9,863 nucleotides of DNA, from NCBI GenBank assembly GCA_002376325.1, contig DFMR01000073.1, positions 21,927 to 31,789 of the forward strand. The letters are read 5' to 3'. The notes under the pieces are model-generated. The model had not been told where the DNA came from. It ran no database searches and worked only from the letters and a program-made list of their open reading frames with translations. The DNA comes from Proteobacteria bacterium UBA3588 (GTDB lineage: Bacteria; Pseudomonadota; Gammaproteobacteria; Thiohalomonadales; Thiohalomonadaceae). This document shows, piece after piece, positions 1-6,114 of the stretch (positions are counted from its first letter, which is position 1; every line of letters starts with the position of its first letter). The position numbers and the translations under genes were made by a program.

Positions 1-588
1 GTGCGCGAGGTCACCCAGCAGAGCCTGCGCCAGGCCATCGGCATCGTGCCGCAGGACACGGTGCTGTTCAACGACACGCTCTACTACAACATCGCCTACG
101 GCCGACCCGACGCCGGCCATGAAGAGGTGGAGGCGGCGGCCCAGCTGGCGCAGCTGCACGACTTCATCCGCTCGCTGCCGCACGGCTACGACACCATGGT
201 GGGCGAGCGCGGTCTCAAGCTCTCCGGCGGCGAAAAGCAGCGCGTCGCCATCGCCCGGGCGATGTTGAAGAAACCGCGCATCCTGATCTTCGACGAGGCC
301 ACCTCCTCCCTCGACTCGCAATCGGAACAGGCGATCCTGGAGGCGCTGGCGCAGGTCGCCGTCGACCACACCACACTGGTGATCGCCCACCGCCTCTCCA
401 CCATCGTCGACGCCGACGAGATCCTGGTGCTGGACGGCGGCCGCATCGTCGAACGCGGAACGCACCGCACACTCTTGGAGATGGGCGGCCGTTATGCCCA
501 CCTATGGACTCTGCAACAGGAGGAGCGTGCCCACGAAACGCAACGGCACCACAAGCAACAGGCCGCGCGCAAGCTGGTCGCATCGTAG
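1..588 (+). CDS. Atm1/HMT-type ABC exporter, C-terminal ATPase domain (5' end outside window)
   Basis: The C-terminal 195 residues of an ABC exporter fused to its ATPase; the transmembrane domain and Walker A lie left of the window. Numbered from the first visible codon, the Q-loop is IVPQDTVLF (Q18), the ABC signature LSGGEKQ (74-80), Walker B ILIFDEA (94-100), the D-loop SLD (103-105) and the H-loop histidine H130 in IAHRLST. All the ATPase motifs that can be seen are intact. The phrases VPQDTVLFNDT, YNIAYGRP and GYDTMVGERGLKLSGGEKQR are typical of the Atm1/ABCB7/HMT1 group, whose members export glutathione-linked sulfur or metal species from the cytoplasm. The exact substrate is inferred from family only. 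The last 25 residues or so are a basic, Gln/His-rich tail. The gene ends 27 bases before the phosphorylase and could be co-transcribed with it. Confidence 0.93.
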   Translation: MREVTQQSLRQAIGIVPQDTVLFNDTLYYNIAYGRPDAGHEEVEAAAQLAQLHDFIRSLPHGYDTMVGERGLKLSGGEKQRVAIARAMLKKPRILIFDEATSSLDSQSEQAILEALAQVAVDHTTLVIAHRLSTIVDADEILVLDGGRIVERGTHRTLLEMGGRYAHLWTLQQEERAHETQRHHKQQAARKLVAS

Positions 589-615
589 ACCGCGGCCTTG
601 TGATATCTTTCCCTC

Positions 616-2166
616 ATGCCAAAAACGACACCAGCGACTGAAACCCTGCAACTGCGCCGCATCGCCATCGACACCTACCGCGAAAACGTGGCCTATATGC
701 ACCGCGAGTGCGAACTCTACCGGGTCGAGGGCTTCCAGGCGCTGACCAAGATCGAGATCAAGGCCGACGGCCACAAGATCTTCGCCGTGCTCAACGTGGT
801 CGACGACGAGAACATCGTGCAGCCGTGCGAACTGGGGCTGTCGGAACAGGCCTTCGATCAACTGGGACTCAAACCGGGCACCGAGGTGAAGGTGGCTCAG
901 GCCGAGGCGCCGCCGTCGATGGATGCGGTGCGCACCAAGATCGCCGGCGGCCGGCTCACCCTGAGCGAGTTTCGCGCCATCACCCAGGACATCGTCAACA
1001 ACCGTTATTCGAAGATGGAGATGGCCGCATTCCTGGTCTCCTCCGGCCAGAACAATCTCGACCGCGAAGAGATCCTGCACCTCACCCGCGCCATGACCGA
1101 ATCGGGCGAACGGCTCGACTGGGGCGACGGCGTGGTGGTGGACAAGCACTGCATCGGCGGCATCCCCGGCAACCGCACCTCGATGGTGGTGGTGCCCATC
1201 GTCGCCGCTCACGGCATGATGATGCCCAAGACCTCCAGCCGCGCCATCACCTCCCCCGCCGGCACCTCCGACACCATGGAGGTGCTGGCCAAGGTCGACC
1301 TGGCGCCGGAACATCTGCGTGCCATCGTCTACGCCCATCGCGCCTGTCTCGCCTGGGGCGGCACTGCGCATCTGGCGCCGGCCGACGACATCCTGATCGC
1401 GGTGGAACGTCCGCTGGGCATCGACTCCCAGGGACAGATGATCGCCTCGATCCTGTCAAAGAAACTGGCCGCCGGTTCGACTCATCTGCTGGTGGACATT
1501 CCGGTAGGTCCCACCGCCAAGGTGCGCCACATGCGCGAGGCGCTGCAGCTGCGCAAGCTGTTCGAATACACCGGCGATCGCATGGGACTGCACCTGGAGG
1601 TGATCATCACCGACGGCTCACAGCCGGTGGGCCGCGGCATCGGCCCGGTGCTGGAGGCACGCGACGTGATGCAGGTATTGAACAACGACCCCGAGGCGCC
1701 GGCCGACCTGCGGCAGAAGGCGCTGCGGCTGGCCGGTCGTATCCTGGAGTTCGACCCGGACGTGCGCGGCGGCTATGGCTACGCCATCGCCCGCGACATC
1801 CTCGACTCCGGCCGCGCCCTGCGCAAGATGGAGGAGATCATCGAGGCCCAGGGGCCGCAGACCGAAGCGTGCCAACCGGGACATCTCACCTACGAGGTGT
1901 GCGCCCCCGAGGCCGGCGTGGTCACCAGCATCGACAACTACATCGTCGCCAAGGCGGCGCGCCTGGCCGGTGCGCCGATGGACAAGGGGGCGGGCGTCGA
2001 CATTCTGAAGAAGCTGGGCGACACGGTGGAGAAAGGCGAACCGCTCTACCGCGTCTATGCCGAATACAAGGCCGATTACAACTTCGCCAAGACCCTCACC
2101 GATAAGGACGGCGGCTACACCATCGGCACACCGGACCAGGTGTCGAAGACCTACATGGAGCTGTGA
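616..2166 (+). CDS. Thymidine/AMP phosphorylase family protein (archaeal-type, 516 aa)
   Basis: A pyrimidine-nucleoside phosphorylase family enzyme of the long, archaeal-like subgroup. Well-studied archaeal members (AMP phosphorylase) cleave nucleoside 5'-monophosphates with phosphate to give a base and ribose 1,5-bisphosphate. Bacterial homologues are usually only called putative thymidine phosphorylase. Residues 1 to about 95 form the extra N-terminal domain that classical DeoA (about 440 aa) lacks. The phosphate-binding stretch DKHCIGGIPGNRTSM starts at residue 176, and KTSSRAITSPAGTSD (205-219) is the family signature. The C-terminal PYNP-like domain begins near residue 426. The ATG at 616 has no clear Shine-Dalgarno, but the N-terminal domain requires a start about here. 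The neighbouring PRPP synthetase homologue favours 5-phosphorylated substrates (inference). Whether it acts on thymidine or on NMPs cannot be decided from sequence alone. Confidence 0.92.
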   Translation: MPKTTPATETLQLRRIAIDTYRENVAYMHRECELYRVEGFQALTKIEIKADGHKIFAVLNVVDDENIVQPCELGLSEQAFDQLGLKPGTEVKVAQAEAPPSMDAVRTKIAGGRLTLSEFRAITQDIVNNRYSKMEMAAFLVSSGQNNLDREEILHLTRAMTESGERLDWGDGVVVDKHCIGGIPGNRTSMVVVPIVAAHGMMMPKTSSRAITSPAGTSDTMEVLAKVDLAPEHLRAIVYAHRACLAWGGTAHLAPADDILIAVERPLGIDSQGQMIASILSKKLAAGSTHLLVDIPVGPTAKVRHMREALQLRKLFEYTGDRMGLHLEVIITDGSQPVGRGIGPVLEARDVMQVLNNDPEAPADLRQKALRLAGRILEFDPDVRGGYGYAIARDILDSGRALRKMEEIIEAQGPQTEACQPGHLTYEVCAPEAGVVTSIDNYIVAKAARLAGAPMDKGAGVDILKKLGDTVEKGEPLYRVYAEYKADYNFAKTLTDKDGGYTIGTPDQVSKTYMEL

Positions 2167-2191
2167 GGACGGAATAGCGACAGGACACATC

Positions 2192-2318
2192 AAAAGCCAA
2201 GCAATTAACCACGGGGAACAGGGGGCACGGGGAGAGGAATTCATTGCTGCAGTGCAGATTTCACAGGCTCTGTATTCCCCGTGTCCCCCGCGCCCCCCGT
2301 GGTTAGTCTTGGTCTTTT
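2192..2318. repeat. Large imperfect inverted repeat (CCACGGGG-type) in the phosphorylase-prs gap
   Basis: Left arm 2192-2240 and right arm 2274-2318 are imperfect reverse complements around a 33-base centre. Read outside-in, both arms begin AAAAG, then CCAAG, then TAACCACGGGG, followed by runs of G broken by CACGGGG, and end at AAT. Transcribed, this would fold into a long GC-rich hairpin. It fills most of the 174-base gap and stops 9 bases before the Shine-Dalgarno of the next gene. The form is that of a dispersed palindromic intergenic repeat rather than a terminator, since no T-tract follows. It could still modulate read-through or mRNA stability between the two genes. No protein is encoded in it. 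Confidence 0.8.
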
Positions 2319-2327
2319 ACAATAACC

Positions 2328-2335
2328 GGAAGGAG
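2328..2335 (+). promoter_or_regulatory. Shine-Dalgarno of the ribose-phosphate diphosphokinase gene
   Basis: GGAAGGAG lies 5 bases before the ATG at 2341. It fixes that start and shows that translation is initiated independently after the inverted repeat. Confidence 0.85.
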
Positions 2336-2340
2336 AAGCG

Positions 2341-3213
2341 ATGCTGCTCGGTTTCAGCGACTACGAATCCCAGGGCCGGCGGCTGGCCGACGCCCTCGGC
2401 ATGCCGTTCGCGCTGGTGGCGATCCACCGCTTTCCCGACGGCGAGAGCAAGGTCACCCTGCCCTCGCCGCTGCCCGAACGGGTGGTGCTGTGCCGCAGCC
2501 TCGACGCTCCCAACGACAAGCTGATCGAACTGATGCTGTGCGCCGAAACGGCTCGCGCGATGGGTGCCAAGCGGGTGGCGCTGGTGGCGCCCTACCTGTG
2601 CTACATGCGCCAGGACATCGCCTTCCATCCGGGCGAGGCGGTGAGCCAGAAGATCGTCGGCAAATTTCTCGCCGGCCTGTTCGACGCCGTGATCACCGTC
2701 GACCCGCACCTGCACCGCATCGCGCGCCTGGAGCAGGCGATCCCGCATGGCCAGGCGCTGGCGCTGACCGCCGCACCGGCAATGACCGAATTCCTTGCGC
2801 ATCACATCACCTCGCCCATGCTCATCGGCCCCGACGGCGAATCGGAGCAGTGGGTGCGCGCCATCGCCGAACCGGCCGGACTCGACTTCGCCGTGGCGAC
2901 CAAGGAGCGCCTGGGCGATCGCAGCGTGCGCACCCATCTGCCGGAACGCGACTACAAAGGACGCACCCTGGTGCTGGTAGACGACATGGCCAGCACCGGC
3001 CGCACCCTGATCGCCGTGGCCAGCCAGCTCAAGTTCCGCGGCGCCGCCGCCATCCACTGCCTGGTGAGCCATGCGCTGTTCGCCGACGACGCCACCCGCC
3101 AGCTGCACGAGGCCGGCATCGATCAAATCTGGAGCAGCGACAGCGTCAGCCATTCCAGCAACGTGATCCACCTGGCGCCGCTGCTGGCGCAGGCCGTGCG
3201 CGATCTGGACTGA
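2341..3213 (+). CDS. prs: Ribose-phosphate diphosphokinase (PRPP synthetase) homologue, short form
   Basis: A 290-residue PRPP synthetase family protein; the family moves pyrophosphate from ATP to ribose 5-phosphate. Visible family features are FPDGE (31-35), the ATP-site segment YMRQD with R90-Q91-D92, VDPHLHR (120-126) at the metal/ATP site, the catalytic-loop pair K188 and R190 (KER), the PRPP-binding loop VLVDDMASTGRT (211-222) and the C-terminal SSNVIHLAPLLAQAV. It is shorter than standard bacterial Prs (about 315 aa) and closer to archaeal forms. The PRPP loop reads STGRT, where many Prs have DTGGT. It is probably a paralogue of the housekeeping enzyme, because it sits with an NMP-phosphorylase-like gene and a DUF1614 gene. 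That suggests a role in recycling ribose phosphates (inference). The start is set by a strong Shine-Dalgarno. Confidence 0.9.
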   Translation: MLLGFSDYESQGRRLADALGMPFALVAIHRFPDGESKVTLPSPLPERVVLCRSLDAPNDKLIELMLCAETARAMGAKRVALVAPYLCYMRQDIAFHPGEAVSQKIVGKFLAGLFDAVITVDPHLHRIARLEQAIPHGQALALTAAPAMTEFLAHHITSPMLIGPDGESEQWVRAIAEPAGLDFAVATKERLGDRSVRTHLPERDYKGRTLVLVDDMASTGRTLIAVASQLKFRGAAAIHCLVSHALFADDATRQLHEAGIDQIWSSDSVSHSSNVIHLAPLLAQAVRDLD

Positions 3214-3216
3214 CCG

Positions 3217-3885
3217 ATGCCGGTACGTCCGCCGTTTTCGCCGCGCAACCTGCTGCTGTTCGCCTTTGCGGTCGTCTTCCTGCTCGCCTTCCTGCAAGTC
3301 GGACTGATCAGCATCGCCTTCGACAAACTGGGACTGTCGCCGTCATCGGCCTTCCTGCTGCTGATGACCTCGCTCGGCGGCAGCATGATCAACATGCCGC
3401 TGTTTTCGATACGCGCCGAACATCCGCCGGAGGTACCACCGCAGCTGAACCCGTTTCTGCAAGTACGGCTGCCGCCTTTCACCGGCCGTACCCTCGTAGC
3501 CGTCAACGTCGGCGGCGGGCTGATACCCATCGTATTCTCCCTCTACCTGATGGCACATCATCCGCTGCCGCTGTTGCAGGTGGTCCTCGGCGTCGCCGCC
3601 ATTGCCACGATCAGCCATGTCATGAGCCGGCCCATCGCCGGCCTCGGCATCGGCATGCCGGTGTTCGTCGCCCCGATCAGCGCAGCACTGGTGGCGGTAT
3701 TGCTCAACCCGGCGCAGAGCGCGCCGTTGGCCTATATCTGCGGCACCCTCGGCGTCCTGATCGGCGCCGACATCCTGCGCCTCAAGGACATCCGCCACCT
3801 CGGCACACCGCTCGCCTCCATCGGCGGCGCCGGCACCTTCGACGGAATCTTCATCACCGGCATCGTCGCGGTGCTGCTGACGTAG
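3217..3885 (+). CDS. DUF1614 family integral membrane protein
   Basis: A 222-residue polytopic membrane protein of the DUF1614 family, function unknown. Hydrophobic segments lie at about residues 11-33, 43-63, 92-113, 117-136, 141-163, 170-186 and 206-222. Conserved-looking polar and glycine motifs are GGSMINMPL (54-62), VNVGGGLIP (96-104), GVLIGADILRL (179-189) and SIGGAGTFDGIFITG (201-215). The last two are the best family markers. The ATG is 3 bases after the prs stop with no good Shine-Dalgarno, so translation is probably coupled to prs. The tight link with a PRPP synthetase suggests a link to phosphoribose metabolism or metabolite movement, but no biochemical role is known to me and none is claimed. 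Confidence 0.85.
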   Translation: MPVRPPFSPRNLLLFAFAVVFLLAFLQVGLISIAFDKLGLSPSSAFLLLMTSLGGSMINMPLFSIRAEHPPEVPPQLNPFLQVRLPPFTGRTLVAVNVGGGLIPIVFSLYLMAHHPLPLLQVVLGVAAIATISHVMSRPIAGLGIGMPVFVAPISAALVAVLLNPAQSAPLAYICGTLGVLIGADILRLKDIRHLGTPLASIGGAGTFDGIFITGIVAVLLT

Positions 3886-3941
3886 CGCAACAAGCCGGGG
3901 ACATGGCGCAAACACGACGGGACATCGACCAGGTGACGACA

Positions 3942-4793
3942 ATGGCCAGCACCGACAAAAGCATTCTGATCACCGGCTGCTCCAGCGGCATCGGGCTGTG
4001 CGTCGCGCAGGGATTGCAGGCGCGCGGCTATCGCGTCTTCGCCACCGCGCGCAAGGCCGAAGACGTGGCGCGGCTCAACGCCGAAGGCCTGGAAAGCCTG
4101 CAACTCGACCTGGCCGACAGCGCATCCATCGACACTGCGCTGACCGAAATACTGCACCGCACCGGCGGCCGCCTCGACGCCCTGTTCAACAACGGCGCCT
4201 ATGGTCAGCCCGGCGCGGTGGAAGACCTGCGGCGCGAGGTGCTGCGCGCCCAGTTCGAGACCAACCTGTTCGGCACCCACGAACTCACCTGTCGCGTCAT
4301 CGCCGTAATGCGCCGCCAGGGCCACGGCCGCATCGTCACCAACAGTTCGATACTCGGCATGATCGGCCTGCCGTTCCGCGGCGCCTATGCCGCCACCAAG
4401 TTTGCGTTGGAAGGATTGACCGATACCCTGCGCCTGGAACTGCACGGCAGCGGCATCCACATCAGCCTGATCGAGCCCGGTCCGATCGCCAGCCGCTTCC
4501 GCACCAACGCCTTCGCCAACTACAAGGAGAACATCGACGCCGAGGCGAGTCACTTCCGCGACATCTACCGCGGCATGGAAAAACGCCTGACCAAGCAAGG
4601 GCCGGCGCAGCCGTTCACGCTGCCGCCCGCAGCGGTGCTGGTCAAAGTTATGCATGCCCTGGAAGCGCCGCGTCCCAAGGCGCGCTACTACGTCACCTTC
4701 CCCACCCACCTGTTCGGCGTGCTGCGCCGCCTGTTGCCGATCGCCGCGCTGGATTGGGTATTGCGCCGCGTGTCGAACAACGAGAACCGCTGA
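3942..4793 (+). CDS. Short-chain dehydrogenase/reductase, YbbO-like
   Basis: A 283-residue classical SDR, expected to be an NAD(P)(H)-dependent cytoplasmic oxidoreductase. The Rossmann cofactor motif TGCSSGIG is at 11-18, NNGAYG (83-88) replaces the usual NNAG, and the catalytic residues are S136, Y149 and K153 (YAATK). IEPGPIASRF (177-186) and the C-terminal stretch of basic and hydrophobic residues (KARYYVTFPTHLFGVLRRLL) resemble E. coli YbbO, an aldehyde reductase-like SDR. The conserved A13-like position with a Cys after TG is normal for this group. The start at 3942 is chosen because AGGT lies 7 bases upstream. An in-frame ATG at 3903 would add 13 residues but has no usable Shine-Dalgarno. 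It follows DUF1614 by 56 bases and precedes the metalloprotease by 8. The physiological substrate is unknown. Confidence 0.9.
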   Translation: MASTDKSILITGCSSGIGLCVAQGLQARGYRVFATARKAEDVARLNAEGLESLQLDLADSASIDTALTEILHRTGGRLDALFNNGAYGQPGAVEDLRREVLRAQFETNLFGTHELTCRVIAVMRRQGHGRIVTNSSILGMIGLPFRGAYAATKFALEGLTDTLRLELHGSGIHISLIEPGPIASRFRTNAFANYKENIDAEASHFRDIYRGMEKRLTKQGPAQPFTLPPAAVLVKVMHALEAPRPKARYYVTFPTHLFGVLRRLLPIAALDWVLRRVSNNENR

Positions 4794-4801
4794 GCGCCGC
4801 C

Positions 4802-5569
4802 ATGACCTTCCGCCACCTCCGCATCGCCATCCTGCTGTTTATCCTGTTGCTGGTCGGCGTCGGCGGCTGGCTCACCAAACATCGCGCCACCGCCTGGACC
4901 CAGACCCAGTGGTTGGTGGTCTACCCCATCGCCGGCGACCGGCGGGAGGCCACGCAGCACTATATCCGGACGCTGTCCGACGACACCTATCACTCCATCG
5001 AGACCTTCCTGGAGACCGAGGCCGCCCAATACCACCTGCCGCTGCGCCAACCGGTCGAGGTCCACCTGGCGCCCGAGGTCGACGCCCTGCCGCCGCCACC
5101 GCCCCGCGACCGGCAGATATTGAAGGTGATGCTGTGGAGCCTGGAGATGCGCTACTGGGCCTGGAAACATGACACCTTCCACGGCCTCGCCAACATGCAG
5201 ATGTTCGTGGTCTACCACGACTCCAAACTGACGCCGGAACTGCACGAATCGCTGGGGCTGGAAAAAGGTCTGATCGGCGTGGCCAACGTCTTCGCCGACC
5301 CGCGCATGAGCGAGACCAACAACGTCGTCATCGCCCACGAATTCCTCCATCTGGTCGGCGCCACCGACAAATACGACCTCGCCACCGATCAGCCGATCTA
5401 CCCGCAGGGCTACGCCGAACCCGACAAGGAACCGCGCTATCCGCAGCACTACGCCGCGATTATGGCCGGCCGCATCCCGCTCAGTCCCACCAGCGCGGAA
5501 ATACCGCCCGACCTCGGCTTCGTGATCATCGGTCCGCAAACCGCACGCGAAATAGGCTGGTTGAACTAA
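4802..5569 (+). CDS. Membrane-anchored HExxHxxGxxD metalloprotease-like protein
   Basis: A 255-residue protein with a basic N-terminus and one hydrophobic helix (about residues 7-24), so the rest is probably periplasmic and anchored in the inner membrane. HEFLH (179-183) continues to G186 and D189, which makes the zinc motif HExxHxxGxxD. This is the metzincin pattern with aspartate as the third ligand. M221 in IMAGR sits where a Met-turn is expected. The region between, with a YPQGYAEPDKEPRYPQHYA stretch, is rich in aromatic residues and proline. A proline run (97-101) precedes a more basic segment. The long open frame upstream of 4802 overlaps the SDR gene and is not coding; the ATG 8 bases after the SDR stop fits an operon and gives the signal-anchor. 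No substrate is known. Peptidase activity is inferred from the motif only. Confidence 0.82.
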   Translation: MTFRHLRIAILLFILLLVGVGGWLTKHRATAWTQTQWLVVYPIAGDRREATQHYIRTLSDDTYHSIETFLETEAAQYHLPLRQPVEVHLAPEVDALPPPPPRDRQILKVMLWSLEMRYWAWKHDTFHGLANMQMFVVYHDSKLTPELHESLGLEKGLIGVANVFADPRMSETNNVVIAHEFLHLVGATDKYDLATDQPIYPQGYAEPDKEPRYPQHYAAIMAGRIPLSPTSAEIPPDLGFVIIGPQTAREIGWLN

Positions 5570-5620
5570 CGACCGCTTGGCTGCCCCGCTGTCGCGCTCG
5601 AATGTACCGAAGTAGACGCC

Positions 5621-5783
5621 GACGATATCGAAAAATTCTGCCAACCGACGGAATGTGCGGGCACAGAAAGAGACGTTCTCTCGCCAAGACACCAAGCCTG
5701 TGATGATAGGGACTTCAGGTGTTCTCTCGGCGTTCTTCGCGTCTTGGCGAGAGCATAGAGGCTGCCCCTTGAAAGAGCGCTCT
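5621..5783. repeat. Palindromic intergenic repeat, copy A (intact)
   Basis: A perfect 13-base inverted repeat, CTCTCGCCAAGAC (5678-5690) and GTCTTGGCGAGAG (5741-5753), encloses 50 bases. The flanks belong to the same element because they recur in a diverged second copy at 8165-8310. Between the copies, 5691-5722 and 8228-8259 match at 25 of 32 positions without gaps, and TTGAAAGAGCGCTC (5769-5782) is exactly conserved. In this copy it ends in the perfect palindrome AGAGCGCTCT (5774-5783). The element lies just after the metalloprotease gene and may act as a transcript-end structure. The outer limits are approximate. Confidence 0.75.
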
Positions 5784-5927
5784 CCCAACGAACGCTCAGC
5801 CGCGACCGGCTTTTCCAACAGACTCCCCCGTAACCCGGTGTTTCCCGCGCCATGACCTTTCGCTTTGAATTGCGGAATGGACGGCAATGATGCTGCGGTA
5901 TCGGGCTGATGCGGCCGCCCTTATTTA

Positions 5928-5941
5928 TTGACATTTATCAG
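5928..5941. promoter_or_regulatory. FNR/CRP-family dyad site upstream of the dioxygenase gene
   Basis: TTGACATTTATCAG is an 8/10 match to the FNR consensus TTGAT-N4-ATCAA, with symmetric mismatches (C and G) at the inner and outer positions. Its centre is 5934.5. If transcription starts near 5996, as the -10-like TATAAA at 5984-5989 predicts, the dyad is at about -61.5. That is a normal class I activator position. The site is a prediction from pattern only; a CRP- or DNR-type relative could bind instead. Confidence 0.45.
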
Positions 5942-5983
5942 CCGGTCAACAATTTTTTACCGTTACGCAAGAATCCGCGTCGA

Positions 5984-5989
5984 TATAAA
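5984..5989 (+). promoter_or_regulatory. Putative -10 element of the dioxygenase promoter
   Basis: TATAAA matches the sigma-70 -10 consensus at five of six positions. No good -35 is found 16-18 bases upstream (CGTTAC at 5961-5966), which fits an activator-dependent promoter. The leader to the ATG would be about 120 bases. Confidence 0.35.
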
Positions 5990-6100
5990 TTGCATCCCCT
6001 TAGCGCAAAACCTATTTTGTTGTCCCCAGTCAATGACTACGCCGGGCTATTCGCCTAGATTCATCGTCCAATTTTCCGGCGCCCCGCAACCAAAAGCTTA

Positions 6101-6108
6101 AAGGAGGT
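6101..6108 (+). promoter_or_regulatory. Strong Shine-Dalgarno of the dioxygenase gene
   Basis: AAGGAGGT is a near-perfect anti-16S complement 6 bases before the ATG at 6115. It is the strongest ribosome binding site in the window and suggests high expression when the gene is transcribed. Confidence 0.9.
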
Positions 6109-6114
6109 TTATTT

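Larger units (their letters stand above)
5570..6114. other. Non-coding region with repeat copy A and a promoter
   Basis: This 545-base gap has no credible gene on either strand. Its first half holds a palindromic intergenic repeat. From about 5920 the sequence turns visibly AT-rich and carries the probable promoter of the dioxygenase gene. The stretch 5790-5920 between them shows nothing I can name. Confidence 0.7.

Noticed and set aside
502..1371. Long minus-strand open frame (289 codons) opposite the phosphorylase
   Set aside because: It is antisense to a clear enzyme gene. The His/Gly/Asp-rich composition is what high-GC3 antisense frames give, and no domain is seen.
2317..3297. Minus-strand open frame (326 codons) opposite prs
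   Set aside because: Antisense shadow of a well-supported gene; Gln/His/Gly-rich with no recognisable motif.
2490..3941. Apparent fusion of a long upstream frame to the SDR
   Set aside because: The upstream part is an out-of-frame reading of prs and DUF1614, rich in Arg/Pro/His. The SDR starts at 3942 with its own ribosome site.
3732..4709. Minus-strand open frame opposite the SDR
   Set aside because: Spans two plus-strand genes and lacks any domain.
5590..5800. CRISPR-like or tRNA-like structure in the repeat region
   Set aside because: Only two distant diverged copies exist, with no regular spacing, and the fold has no cloverleaf.
4688..5887. Minus-strand open frame (399 codons) opposite the metalloprotease and running into the repeat
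   Set aside because: Antisense to the HExxH gene and includes repeat sequence; no family features.
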